Source: Icerya purchasi
Lineage: Eukaryota > Arthropoda > Insecta > Hemiptera > Monophlebidae
Reading direction: 5' to 3'
Assembly: GCA_039619475.1 (NCBI GenBank)
Contig: CM077116.1
Coordinates: forward strand, 18,783,443-18,847,442
DNA length: 64,000 nucleotides
Part shown: positions 1 to 11,800 of the stretch, piece after piece
How positions within the stretch are numbered: the stretch's first letter is position 1
How the letters are laid out: every line of letters begins with the position of its first letter
Translations under genes and position numbers: made by a program
Notes under the pieces: model-generated
The model's database searches: none
Seen by the model: only the letters and a program-made list of their open reading frames with translations
What the model was told of the DNA's origin: nothing

Positions 1-929
1 GCGACCCGGAGCGTTTAGGAGCGCGTCCACAGGCGATGAATGGTGGACAATGGCCTTCAGATATGGAGGTTAGTTGCGAATAAGTCATCGATGAATAGGC
101 AAGAACCACGAGCGACAATGTGTCAGGGTGCGATGGAAAAGATTTAGGAAAGCTTTCCTCATAAAATGCAGCATACCCCCTCCTATTCCCGTTAAAGGCA
201 TCGTGTCAAAAGCGAATATAGTCGCTACAAGCCAAAACCGTATTCAAAATTCATAAACGTCGGCTCCTCATGTTAGGGGCGGCTGTTATATTATTGACGG
301 AAGGCAACGGAAAACCGAATTATATCCTTCTATTGATCAACTATGACAGCTATAAGAAGTAGCTTAATAAATGCTGCATCGAAGGGGTATTCCCGAAAAG
401 GTATATCAGGCATTGCGGACGATTATTGACAAATACGTCATCGACTCGAGCTCTCCCGTACCTTCATGGGTAACTCTAAAGGCGAACGAAAAAAAGATTT
501 CCCAGAAAAAGTAGCTGAAAACCACAGGAAAAGTTAAAAAGAATAACAAGATTAATGAACGTGGAACTCTTTTAAAAACTGGAAAACTATAAGAACTGAA
601 GATAGAAATGAATTAAAACTGAATACAATAGGAAACACGTGAAGATGGAAAATAAGACGGAGATTTTTGGAGCGGAGATCACGGAATAATATAAAGCGGC
701 AAAAATAAAGGAAGTAAAGGAATAGGCTTCATACTAGACAAGCAACAAGCAAAGTGGGCAAAGTGTCAGAAACCATAAACGACGGGGGTAATAATTGATA
801 ACTCTACAAACAAAACCTATAACAACAGCATTAATCCAAGTATATATGACGACAGAGTAATGCAAAGGATGAAAAATTATAAGAAATATACTAGTAGATA
901 GTCTCTTACAAACAATCGATAATAAGGAA

Positions 930-1200
930 TTTGTAGTAATCACGGGAGATTTCAATAGTGGTAGGAGAAATGAAATACGAAAAATTAGTTGGTAAATACA
1001 GACTTGGTCAAATAAATGAAAGAGGAAAGCGCGACTAATTAAACGGTGCCCCCCCCCCAACAGCACAGTTTAGCTGGGTGTAACACCTTTTTCAAAAACC
1101 ATAAGAGAAGAAGATGCACATGGATTGCGGCTGAGAATACTAACAGATATCAAATTGATTATGTATATTAGTCAGGCGAAGATACCGAAATCAAATTAAA
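930..1200 (+). pseudogene. LINE endonuclease (APE-type) C-terminal remnant
   Basis: The translation contains FVVITGDFNSG, the conserved Gly-Asp-Phe-Asn motif of apurinic-like LINE endonucleases, followed further on, after frame changes, by a stretch resembling the family's final 'YQIDYI' block. A C-run near 1050 and several stops break the frame. In family members this domain nicks the target DNA to prime reverse transcription. Clear as a motif, but no intact domain remains. Confidence 0.65.
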
Positions 1201-1497
1201 ATGTATAAACTCGTGATACCGTCATTTAGTTTAATTATCGAAAAGAAAATTGAAGTCGGTAAAGAAATATACATAGCCCCTTTAGAGATATAAAAAATGC
1301 ATTTCATCGTGTAACTTGGGAAATATTATTCTGGAAATTAGAAGAAATAAGATTAGACTATATAGGAAAATAATATGGGCGTTGTTATGTAAAGAACAAA
1401 TGAAATAAAAATTGTCGATTCAAAAGAAAAGGCGACCATTATCACCTACGGTTTTTAATTTGATAATAAAGAAGCCAATTAGGAAAATTAAATAAAA

Positions 1498-2925
1498 CAC
1501 TAAAGACGTAAAAATAAAAATGAAGAAGTACATTAAATGACATTCACAGACGATATATAATCTTAATAGCAAGAAAATGAACAACAAATACAACACCAAA
1601 TATCAATATTACAAAAACTCTGGAAACAAATAAATTTAAAAATAATTATAAGCAAAATAAAAATACTAGCATATAGCCGCAAATAATGAAAATACAGGCA
1701 TAAAATTTTAGAACAAGTAGAACAATTTTTTTTTTTTTAAATATAAAATAATAATATTATTTTATATATTATCGTTTGGGTGCGCCAACGGCTTTGACCC
1801 AGCAACTATAGAAATCATGGAAAGGGTTAAATAAAGAGTCGATTAGAAATAGAGCTTAGGAAAGATTGAAATACAGGGATTATATGTGGAGATGGAAAGG
1901 AAAGGACAAAGGAAGAACTATAAGGAGCAGGAAGACCCAATGTTAAGATTTTGGAGTACAAAACGGAGCGCTCAGAATCAAGGGCATTCAAAGAAGATGT
2001 GATTTGCATTACATATGGGAGGAGAGATGAAACTATGAAGGGGAAAATCGGGAGAGCAGAATGTAGAAGGGAGTGATTAAAATGCAGTCTGATTAAGGAA
2101 ACGATCACGGATCGTTGATAAGAAGAGGAATGAAACCACGGCTGAGAACAGGGAACCGGCTGAATTTGAAGATAATGAAAGGCGGGATTAGAAAAGAAAG
2201 AAGGATAGATGTCCGACCATAGTCCGGAATGATTAACTGAGAAAAGAAGGAGGATGTCCGAGGTAGGAAAATTACAGAGTTAAGGACCATCGTGGGTGGC
2301 CGAACGGGTTAAAAAATCCGCTAACTCGTTGCACTCGATGCCAGAATGGCTAGGAACCACAAAAGATCGATAGTAATGGAGCGGGGTTTATAAGAAAACG
2401 AATTAAGAGAATAATAGAATTGGATGCATGAGAAGGAAAGTAGAACAATTTAAATATTTAAGAAGAATAATAACACATAAAGGAACAAGCGATATTGAAG
2501 TGAAAACAAGAATAGTAATAGCCAAACAGGATTTTAATGAAAGAGAATTATTCAACAAAGAAGTTAAGACTAATGAAAACATATGTATGGGGTATCTTAT
2601 TATACCATTCGGGATAACAAAGAATCTTACGGATTAATTGGGGAGGACTTTGAAATACGGAGATGGCGCGACATGAACACCTCATAGACAAAAAAAAAAA
2701 TCAGAGATACCACAAATGGCTGATGAAGAGAAGAAGCTGATAAAAATAATGCAGCAAAAAAGAGACCGATTTTTGAGGCATATACTAAGACGCCACACTT
2801 TCATGTCTACAATAACTGAGAGAAAATTAGAACGGAAAAAGAAGCGACGAATGAATAGATCCAATAAAAATGAAAACACAAATGACATATAAACAAATTT
2901 GAAACATTGCGCAAGATAGGACAAA
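1498..2925 (+). pseudogene. LINE reverse transcriptase remnant, split by an insertion
   Basis: Near 1540 the translation reads TFTDDI, a variant of the RT catalytic F/YADD box. It continues as ILAYSRK...ILEQVEQF up to 1728. The continuation KYLRRIITHKG...EVKTRIVIAKQDF resumes at 2447. This is the normal LINE order (VxxFKYLG..IT..G..E...RI..AK..F), so the two halves were one domain before the 711-bp insertion. From 2640 to 2925 the usual arginine-rich C-terminal segment follows in broken frames. Non-functional. Confidence 0.75.
1729..2439 (-). mobile_element. Nested 5'-truncated LINE fragment with 12-bp target duplication
   Basis: The insert is flanked by a perfect 12-bp direct repeat, GTAGAACAATTT, at 1717-1728 and 2440-2451. 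A T-run at the left end is the poly(A) tail of a minus-strand element. The minus-strand open frame at 1827-2108 contains DSERSVLYSKILTLGLPAPY and a serine/proline-rich tail. These match the region after the final His/Cys motif of RNase H-bearing (I-like) LINE ORF2 proteins. The poly(A) end and target duplication are typical of LINE retrotransposition; the 5' end is truncated. Confidence 0.7.
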
Positions 2926-3475
2926 ATGGAAACGATAGTGGTTTCAGCTGCGACAAGAGCAAACTCTTAATATGGATGATAAATCAATGACTGTTTATCA
3001 TAATCGTGACATGGACGATAGTAAGCTTCCTTTTTTTTACTCTGGGGTCACAAGCAGAGGCATTGACCCAACGCCTTTCCCCCGGATAGGTATTCTCTTA
3101 TTTTAAGTTACGCTATGTAATATCTTTCTTTTTATTTCTTTTTCTTCTTTTGTCTAATCTTCCGTCGCATTTTTTTTATCTGTTCAGCCAAATTTACTAC
3201 CGTTTAACCGCAACCGTACTAGTATTTTAGTCATCATCTTCAGTTTGATCATCATCGCTTTTTTCTTTTCCATTTTAGAAGAAAGTAAAAGTGGAAAAAT
3301 ATAATTCAATATTCCTTTTTTTTAAAACGATCGCCACTAGTGAGTGTGTTCTAAAAAGCGTTTATTTATTTCAACGAATTCGTAGTATCTCTTTTTTTTT
3401 TCTTCTTCTTCTTTTCATTTTCTTCCTTCTACTCGGTTGTCAAGTTTTCGGTGTTGCAGGAGGTTAACATCGCAC

Positions 3476-5050
3476 ATGGACGTAGACGATGATCGCGAGA
3501 AAGGTCCCTCCATCAACTTAAGTGAAACAGGTAACAGTAAGCAGGGTACCGAGGTAAGTAATTTTACAACTGCTATTAACAACAAAGATAGCGAAAGCAA
3601 CATCTCACATACGGCTCAGTTAAATAAGTCTAAGCAACCCATATTTTTCGATAAAAATAATGATAGTAACAGCAATCTTGATAAGACAAACGATGAAGCC
3701 GGTTATAACAATTGTAGTGGTTATCATAATAATGTTTCTCATAATATTACATCGAACATCTCGGTATTTACAGAATCTTGTAATTATTTTTCTAATTTGT
3801 ATCCTACTGATACAAATTCAGTTTAAAATGATAAAGGTTTTAAAGTTTTTATTGAAAAGGACTATCAACCCGACTCAAATAGACTAGCTATTAGTGCGTT
3901 AAAAATCGCCGAAATATTAAATAGAAATAATTTATAGAAGGATATTATGAAAATTAAGACGGTAGGCAGGAACAGAATTATTATTCAATTGTCGTCACCT
4001 CATTCGACCAATGATTTAATTTCTTGTTCTTGCTTTCCTACGAGCGGGTATAGAGCTTTTATTCCAGCGCATCTGGTTTCACGATTTGCCTTCCTCAAGG
4101 GAGTGAATATCGAGTATTCCGATGAGCAAATTACGGAAATGATTGACTCTTACCCGTTTGTAGTTAGTGACGTTAGGCGATTAAATAGACGAGTTAATGT
4201 TGACGGCGAAGTTAAATATTTTCCATGTTCTTCTGTACTGTTCTCGTTTGAAGGCCAGTCCTTACCATCGCATGTTTTTTTATGGAACGTCAGGTTTCCT
4301 TGTGAACCGTTTGTCCGACATACGCGTCAGTGTTACAGATGTCTCCGATATGGCCACCTAGCCAGACAGTGTAAGGACAATTCCAGGTGTCTGCGCTGTG
4401 GAGGAATGGAACATTCGGAAAAAGCCTGTACTAGTGCATTACCAATCTGTGTGTTCTACAAAAACCAGCATAGAGCTACGGATATCTCGTGTCCGGAAAG
4501 GAAGAGCCAAACTCAAATAAACGAACTTATGGCGTCACATAACCTCAGCTTTCAAGAGGCCTCATTAGAAGTACCCCCTCTACATCGACAAGAAAATCTC
4601 TACTCCAATATTGTTAGAAGAAACCGTTTTTCTCTCCTATCTGAAGAAAATAATTTTTCGCCTATTTCGCAGAGTAATCAAGAAAACGAACCTCATATTA
4701 TCCCTTCGTTTAAACCTAACCCATAAGAAAACCTTGATATAATGATTCAAATCAATTAGTTCCTATCTCAGATTTTCAACTTGAACGTACCATATCGTTT
4801 GTGTCTTGTGACGAAGAAAAAAACAAATCGTTCTAGTCCAAAAAAGTTAGATAGACAACCCAGTTCGTCCAAACTAACAACCTTAACCAATAATGATCCG
4901 AAACCAATTCAATCAATATTGAAAAGTAGTACAAATAGCATAAGCCAAAAAGGTTTGGATTCCAAAATCTTCGATGTGGTGGATTCTAAAGGGTTTAAGT
5001 CTCTTCCTGATAATAGAAAAGCTGGTGAGTCTAATTCAGCCGACAATTAA
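3476..5050 (+). pseudogene. LINE ORF1 (Gag-like, CCHC zinc knuckles), stops in one frame
   Basis: A nucleic-acid-binding Gag-like protein of a LINE. The N-terminal third is rich in Asn/Ser. The central domain contains VGRNRI and DVRRLNRRV. It is followed by zinc knuckles CYRCLRYGHLARQC and CLRCGGMEHSEKAC and a third, CVFYKNQHRATDISC, in which the second Cys is now Tyr. The C-terminal tail is basic and Ser/Lys-rich. The frame from 3476 to 5050 never shifts but has stops near 3824, 3935, 4724 and 4757. Decay is therefore by point changes. The start at 3476 follows the first Met of the continuous frame; 3437 is an alternative. Confidence 0.75.
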
Positions 5051-5123
5051 TTTTCCTACTTTATTTTACATGTTTAATTATATTTTTCTTTTTAGTATTT
5101 ACTAACGTATTTCATACATTCAA

Positions 5124-5126
5124 TGG

Positions 5127-5193
<67 letters not shown>

Positions 5194-5212
5194 TGTATAT
5201 CAAGATAGATAT
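5124..5212. repeat. (AT)n microsatellite
   Basis: Almost pure alternating TA with a few TGTA interruptions, lying between the ORF1 and ORF2 remnants of the LINE. A translation through it gives only alternating Tyr/Ile and is meaningless. Confidence 0.95.
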
Positions 5213-5257
5213 ATAAACAGAGTAATTCGCGTTTATTCTAAAGTCACTCTTTTCGAT

Positions 5258-5557
5258 ATGATCAGGGTGTTCCAGTGGAATGCACGCATCATTCTGCCTA
5301 ATAAAGGTGACCTAGAAATCTTTCTGTCTCAGTGGGATATTGATATTATTCTACTCTCCGAAACTTGGCTATGCAACAATAGATATCTTTTAACATTTCC
5401 AATTGTCATTCAGATGACAGAGAAAATAGTTACAACGGCCATTTTAGTTAAATTTGGAATCAAGCATCAGGTGATTAATCACGATTTATCAACTAGTAAC
5501 AAATACTTTCTGACACAGGTAAAACTATCCACGTCCGATAAAGTTCACACCCGTTAA
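5258..5557 (+). pseudogene. LINE ORF2 N-terminus: endonuclease remnant
   Basis: It starts at ATG 5258 with MIRVFQWNAR, the standard opening of LINE endonucleases (Q-x-N-x-R). Next come DIDIILLSETWL, which carries the catalytic Glu block, and a degraded segment to a stop at 5557. About 100 residues remain of an endonuclease of normally ~220. The downstream half is deleted. Starting at this ATG puts the Q-W-N motif at its usual N-terminal position. Confidence 0.75.
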
Positions 5558-5699
5558 AAAACTTAATACCAGTAAAAGTCCGTTGGTAACGATAGCATTC
5601 CTAATATTTCCTTCGATACTGGAAACAGCGATTATTGAAATTAATAGTATAATTAATTGTACGCTAAAAATTGGCGGATACTCTCCATTTACACAGAAG

Positions 5700-6420
5700 C
5701 GAAGTAATTCCATGCATATGTGTATAAATTACTGAATTTCAAATTTCCCGCCTTTTTAATCGAAATACTTAGAAGCTATCTGAGGAAGAACAAATTCTTC
5801 TATATCACTATAAACACTTGCGAATTTACGTGGATAACTGCCCTTACTGTTATGTAGCAGGCTAGTGACCATCTTCTTCCCTTTTACACGCTATTTCTCA
5901 GCGGGTTTTCAGATACGCAGATCGTGGTTTTGATTTATAGGCCGACAACAGCGCGCTCTTCATTGCAATTCGTACAGACCTTCTACAGTAAATAATTACA
6001 AGTTGCTTCGGTACACATTCTTAATGAAACAGATGGCAAATCATGTAAATTCTTCTAAAACGCAAGCGACACTTCTTACACCCAGATGCCCTATCGAACA
6101 ATGTAGAAATTTCTGGTTCAACAACCATGTCAAATATTAGATACAACGTACTTACTTTCAAAAAATCGCAGCAAATGCCAAAAGTACAATCTATGCGATA
6201 TTTGCATTAAGATCTGAAATCTTAATTATAAATAACAAGCCGGTTTAAAAATCACATTCATCCGGTTATCACATACTGTGTACTCTTGGCCAACGGTTAG
6301 TAGTACGCATTATTTATTTTACTGGGAAATTTTTAACACGAATAGATCCGGCCCTGACTAATCGATTAAACTTCTTAAATTAAACTATGTATTAGAAAGT
6401 ACATTGGACTTCTGTAACGT
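5700..6420 (+). pseudogene. LINE ORF2: reverse transcriptase remnants
   Basis: Segments recognisable across frames are LLNFKFPAFLIEILRSYL (RT palm, before the GVPQG box), YTLFLSGF, and a following block in the position of the ADDT box (reads YRPTTARSS). Near 6110-6230 there is a thumb-like stretch. Jockey-type LINEs show this order. Many stops and frameshifts are present. Confidence 0.6.
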
Positions 6421-6499
6421 ATAATACAAGCGCATTAATTAATTCCACCGAAAGTTGCGCAGCCAAATAATAAATTAATTATACCAACTAAGTTTTTCT

Positions 6500-7640
6500 T
6501 TTTAATTTTTTTTTTAGTATTTAATAAATTATTTTTTTCATTATTTACTAATTTACAAAGTAAGGAGTTTTAAGGAGTTTTTCCCTTCAGCATCAGCTTT
6601 TATTCCTACTAATCGAAACATGCATATATCGTATACTTTTTTTTACTTTAACGACATTAGCCCAAGAAATAGGAAGGAGGAGGAATAAATTTATATTCTT
6701 ATGCGTTTAAAGACAGAGAATGAAAATACTTCAAGGATAGGAATAACCGAAACAGAAGGAAATGAGAGAATAAAAGCAGCACTCTTAAGGACAGTAGGGA
6801 TATCAAATTTTAACAGGGCGAGGAATAGAAGGGCGATTGCTCATCAGAGAAAGCCGCACATTCAAATAAAATGTGCTCAGTGTCATGAAAAACATATATG
6901 GAAAGGCAACGAAAAAGGGCAAAATGGAGTCGATGAAGGATAAAACTGAGAAAATGATGCGGGAAGGAGACTATGGTTAAAGCGAAGGCGACAAATAGCA
7001 GAGATTGCAGAGCGTTTAAGAGAGGGGAAGTATCAAGAAAACCATAGGTAAAGTGTTAAGGAGATGGCTGAATAGAAGTAAAAGGAGGCAGGATTAGAAA
7101 ATGAAGAAGAATAGATTTTGAGCTATAGTTTGGAATCAGCGACTAAAGAAAGAAAAGCAATATTATGGACTGAAAATGTAACCAAAAAAATGTGCCCTTG
7201 TAAACGGAAGAATGGGCTGATGAATATACACTAACTCATTGTCTAAATCGTGAATGAGAAAGCGTATGAGAAATATTACGTAATCCAAAGAGGGAACAGG
7301 AAGAGAAGATGAGATAGTTTGCAGAACACACTTTTAGAATTTGAGACAATGTGTATTTTATGGGAAATTAATTAATGAGGAAATAAAAAGAACAGCGCGT
7401 AGAATAGCGACAGATTCCGCATAGAAATTTGATCAAAAGGAGGGAAGATTAGAAGACCCAGAATGTAATTGAAGACGGAACAAAAAAAAAGGCAGAACCA
7501 ACTCCGCTTAGAGAACCGTCCGTATTGATAGTGATATGTAAAGGAGGGGGGGGGGGCAAAAGCATAGCCGAATTTAGCTTTGATGACTTGTTGGGGAACA
7601 GATTTAGAACAGATTGATTAATAAAAGACATTTAACAGGA
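6500..7640 (-). mobile_element. LINE 3' fragment with RNase H N-terminus
   Basis: The minus-strand frame at 7449-7631 contains HITINTDGSLSGVGSAFF, the start of the LINE-type RNase H domain with its first catalytic Asp. The rest of the domain and the C-terminus should lie toward 6660 but are broken. A T-rich run at 6484-6516 may be the poly(A) tail. The stretch 6720-6870 is clearly similar to 17370-17500, so this is one of at least two copies of the family. A G-run at 7546-7556 interrupts the coding frame. Confidence 0.6.
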
Positions 7641-7654
7641 TGATAGAGTTAATT

Positions 7655-8130
7655 TAATGTTACTTTTCACGCGAGTCTTTTCGTCTTCGTTATTTCGTCC
7701 GATATAACGAGCATATTGCTACTATTAAACATGGGCATATTAATAAATCATCTGTTGCGGAACATATTATTATTAACAAACATAGATTAAAATTAAACAT
7801 AAAAGACGACCTAGAAATAATAAAATATATCAATAATTATAACTTACTCTATAGCGCCGAAACATACTACATTAATAAATTTAAAGATAATTTAATTAAC
7901 AATAGTCTTATAATTAATAATAACCCACTATTTAAAATTAAGAATCAATCATAACATATCGATATATTGTATTTATAAGACGACAAATATGATATCGTTT
8001 TTTAACTTTTAACTTTATTTAGTAATGCCATGATTATGGAGTAAGTAACTCCGAAACATGTCGGCTCTTTTTAATATTTTTAAAGTATAATTTTCTGTAA
8101 CAAATGTTTTTATAAATTTTTAATAAACAT
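7655..8130 (+). mobile_element. Penelope-like element 3' fragment (GIY-YIG endonuclease end)
   Basis: The plus-strand translation of about 7705-7950 gives SSVAEHIIINKHRL, then a DDLEIIKYI block, YSAETYYINKF and NPLFKI before a stop. This is the order at the C-terminal end of the GIY-YIG endonuclease of Penelope-like retrotransposons: His-rich block, conserved Glu in an E-x-x-x-I segment, then N-x-L. A further fragment near 8030-8070 (SNSETCRLF) resembles the 3' region of these elements. No reverse transcriptase part is present, so this is a truncated relic. Confidence 0.6.
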
Positions 8131-8159
8131 TCATAACATATCACCAGATAATCCTGTAA

Positions 8160-8590
8160 AAGCGAAATTCAAAATATAAAACAAAACACAGAAGCCCTTT
8201 CATGAAATCCAAAAATTACGGTTAAAGAATTATTTGAACCATTTTTTAGGTCAAAAACAGTAAAATAAAACAATTTTTTTTCAAATTCCGTGTCTGCTAT
8301 TTGCTCAATTTTTTTTTTAAATTCCATATCTACTATTCGGGGCGGAGACAAATCCAACAAATCAAAGATCGTAAAAATCTGTTCAACCGTTCTTGAGTTA
8401 TAAAAGTAGACAGAAATGATTGGTGTAATTGGACGGGTTGGGAGGGGCTTACCTGGTGTAAATCTAAACCGTACATGAGGACTCTCAAATAGCCACAAAA
8501 AATTTCATCGAAATCGGTTAAGCCGTTTAGAAGGAGTTCAGTAGCATACACACGTATCCTAGAATTATATATATATAAAGATAATCTCTT
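8160..8590 (+). repeat. Dispersed repeat sharing the C segment of the giant palindrome
   Basis: 8163-8240 matches, with scattered changes, the segment at 47215-47300 inside the left arm of the giant palindrome. The rest carries a repeat tail (8500-8580, ending in (AT)n AAAGATAATC) of a type common in arthropod interspersed repeats. The open frames in it are incidental. Confidence 0.55.
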
Positions 8591-8607
8591 ATTGTTTTAT
8601 TAACTAG

Positions 8608-8838
8608 TTGACAAACGCAATGCAAGTGCGCATTCAATTATTAAGAATATTTAGAATTAAAATTATTCGTATTTGTGACTCAAATCATATCTTTTTCAAA
8701 TGTTTTGCACTCCTTAACGAACGCTCCTTTCTTTACGCCCAACTTTTAGCTTTGGGTCTTCCTACTCCCTTTAACACTACCCATATCGTTTGCGCGCCCA
8801 GGGTAGAAAAAAAAAAAAAAATATTCGTCGAATATTAA
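8608..8838 (+). pseudogene. LINE ORF2 C-terminal fragment
   Basis: The translation contains DSNHIFFKCFALLNERSFLY followed by AQLLALGLPTPF. This is the terminal His/Cys region and following helix of RNase H-bearing LINE ORF2 proteins. It is the same family type as the minus-strand fragment at 1827-2108 (compare ILTLGLPAPY). It is followed by an A-run (8808-8822), probably the remains of the 3' end. Confidence 0.6.
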
Positions 8839-8839
8839 T

Positions 8840-11800
8840 ACAGTGAAAATAAATAACTAAGGAAAAAAATTTATTTTCTGTAAAAGTTCTATTAAAAAAG
8901 TTGTATATTACTAGGAACTACAAAAAATTGTGTGACGCTCCCGGTTAATAGTTCAAGGAAAAAAAAGAAAGTAGTCAAAGGCGGTTCTTTTTTTGTATTT
9001 TTGGCAACATTTTTCTTATCGTGTTAAATTAAAAGTTCCAAACAAGGCGGTGTTTTTTTTTTACTTTTAATTTTTTCATTCGGCTACATATCTTTTACGG
9101 TTAGTTTTTTTCTCTTTTTTCAATAGATCCTTATTCGCCGTGCTTTTTTTCAAGAAATCTAAAGGATTCGACTAGTTTTCAAAATTCTTAATTCAAATTT
9201 TTTGAAAAAACTAACCGAAAGTCTGTTCTGGTGATACAACGCGCGGATGGATTAATTTTTCCGCGACCACATTGTGGGAAATATTTTCCACTTTGAAATG
9301 AAGAATTCCGACCCTACTAGGAATCAGAAAAAAGAACATATCCCGGTTGAAATGGTATCAAAAGCACATCGAAAGCACTATTCGACTTATTAGGTGAGCT
9401 TTCGTCAAACTCCACCGTCTCTGCCACAACGGGACATCAGCATCATCTTCTTAGTCCAACAAAATAGTGTAATAAATGAAATCCGCACCTAAACCGAAAA
9501 AGAAATTATAGTATTGAAAACTTCGTTTGATTTTTTCACTATAGAATTTGCATTTGTGTGTCGATTTCAATTTCGGATTGTGAACAATTTTTCTTCGTTA
9601 TTTTTGCACACATTTCTTTTGGATGCTTTTTCTTTGAATCTGAGGCCTCGTTTGTGTCGATTGCAAACTTTTTCTCCCACTCTTTATATTATTTTGCTCA
9701 CCTTTTCTTTTTTTTTTATTTTCCTACTTTTTCCTATTTTCTCCTTCTTTCTTTTTTTTTCTTTCCTCGATACGCTTGAAGCTTTTTTGAATTTTCACCC
9801 AAAATCTACTTTTTACATAGTAGGCCGTATTCACCTTTCGTGCTTGCGAAGCAACTTAAACTTATTTTTAACCCGAAAATTCTTTTCGGTTAATCGATTA
9901 TTGTGTAAGTTCATTCATTTAATAATATTACGCTCATAAAATACCGACTTTTGCTCTTCATTGTACCGACAATTTTTCCGTTCTCTTGTATAGCGTTCTT
10001 CATCAGACTTCTCTTTGTCTTTTTGTTTAAAAAATTAATTTTTCCTCTCTTCGATGTTTTTCTTTCTAGGGAAAATTTCTTTCTGTAGTACATTATTTAC
10101 CACTAAGCGTTCTACTACGTGTAAACATTTATCTTTAATAACCGCCAACGTCCCACTGGCATTTTATTCGTATCTGATGTATTCCATTTTTCGCAGTCTT
10201 AAGCGCTTCGCTATCTAAATTGTGTTCTCAAATAATTTTATCCGCTCTGTTTAACTACTTTCACTTGAATATTTTTATTCCTTTTTTTTCTAATAATCCT
10301 TTTCTTTATCTCTCCGAGAGTTGATCACAAATGTCCGGTCACCCGCGCAAGCTAAACAACCGTATTTTTATAAGTATTTTTACGAATTTTTAATTACTTA
10401 TTTATCTCGTCCATTTACAACCCCCCACTTCCTTGCGACCATAGAATTTCAAAAACAGCCTATCCTGTCGCACTTCAATTCTAATTTTTGAAGCAGATCT
10501 CAGCCTTTTTCCTTTTTAATAATTTTTTTTTTTTTCAATATATGTATATTTTAATTAAATTCGAACAACGAGTATAATTATGTGAACTAAGTATCGCTGC
10601 GAAAAATTCACTCTTTATGATCCCCTGTCTAGAGTTTTTATTAAAAATCTGTTCGGCTTTTGTTTTTCTAAAACTTTCTTGATATCCTTTGAGTTCGATT
10701 TCTATTTTCATTTTTTCTTACTAGTACCGCGCTTAGTAATAAAAAAAAAATCCACACAGCTTTCTCTGTAATTATTAGCAACTGTTTTAATAGCGAATGT
10801 ATTGACATACATTTCTTTCTTGTTTCTTTCCATTTCTTCGAGAATTTTTTTTCTTGCTTTTATTTTCACTAGTGTCTTTACTAGCGTAATGAAGTTTAGA
10901 AATAAATGGATTCTGCGATGTAAAAACTAACTGTGCGATGTTACGTGGATAACATCTTTTTCTTTTTGGTCCCGCGCGAGATCACAACACGGAGGAACCT
11001 GATCAAAAGTCTAATTTGTTACAAATTCAACACGTTCACAGAAGCAGAATACAGGCTTTTTATGTTTTTTCGATAAAGCATTTATTTCCTCTTTCGTTTG
11101 AAAGACTATTTTCAAGAATATCACGTCATTCTTTAAGTACGTTTAATGTAGCGTTTAATCCGAAGTACGGAAAAAAGTTTTTTAAAAAGTTTATTTAATT
11201 TTTCGAAAAAAAAACAAAAACGAAATAACTTGTTTGTTTTTCCGATGAAAGCGTGTTCGATTTTTAATTGTGTATGACCGATTTCTGCTCATTAGCCGCG
11301 AAAATATTATCAGGGTAAAGTTTTGCCGCACGAACCCATCAGCAGCGGCAAACTCGAGCCAAGTTGCTGACCGCTGGTTAGCAAATTAAAACTTTTTATC
11401 AGAAATCAACATCGCGCGGAAATTCTTCCCCGTTCTGTTCTGTGATTAAAAATGTTATTATTTTGACAAAGAATTTACGTATCCATTTATGACGATAATA
11501 ATAAAACGGACCGTGCGAGAAATGATCTGTTAAAATCATGGCCATAACGAAATCTCTCTGAAAATCCGAAAGCTTAATGGCTAATTAATAAAGACAAAAT
11601 TTAATTAAACAATAAATCAACAAATTGCCTCTTTCGATTCTTTAGTTCTCACGTTAAATTTTTCTATAAAGCAGATGCACAAAATCTCTCTATCCTTTAT
11701 TAGGTAAGTGCTTTTCTTGCAGTCATTAATCGTTTTATACCTGAATAAACAAACCTTTTTTACGCAGTATGCTCTCTTTAGTTAAAGTTAATTTTGAAAT

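Larger units (their letters stand above)
1..2960 (+). mobile_element. Degenerate EN/RT non-LTR retrotransposon (LINE)
   Basis: A decayed LINE read on the plus strand. The first ~560 bases have no open frame but look like the long 5' part of such an element. Endonuclease remnants lie near 930-1200, reverse transcriptase palm/thumb remnants at 1498-1728 and 2440-2640, and a C-terminal basic region at 2640-2925. The protein type is the EN-RT LINE often annotated in arthropods as craniofacial development protein 2-like. Stops and frameshifts occur throughout, so it is not functional. A second LINE is nested inside (1729-2439). Exact ends are not visible, and the element may start before the window. 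Confidence 0.7.
3010..6480 (+). mobile_element. CCHC-gag LINE (Jockey/I-like) with deleted ORF2
   Basis: A plus-strand LINE with recognisable order: 5' region (3010-3470), ORF1 (3476-5050), an (AT)n spacer, ORF2 endonuclease start (5258-5557), then RT palm and thumb remnants (5700-6420) and a T/A-rich tail. Between about 5560 and 5700 most of the endonuclease and the RT fingers are missing, so ORF2 has an internal deletion. ORF1 keeps one reading frame over its whole length. The exact ends were not determined. Confidence 0.75.

Noticed and set aside
734..1066. 110-codon minus-strand frame (also 2682-2924 minus)
   Set aside because: Antisense shadows of the plus-strand LINE endonuclease and C-terminal regions.
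9514..9939. 141-codon Phe/Leu-rich frame
   Set aside because: Translation of T-rich low-complexity DNA; no motif and overlapping frames of the same kind.
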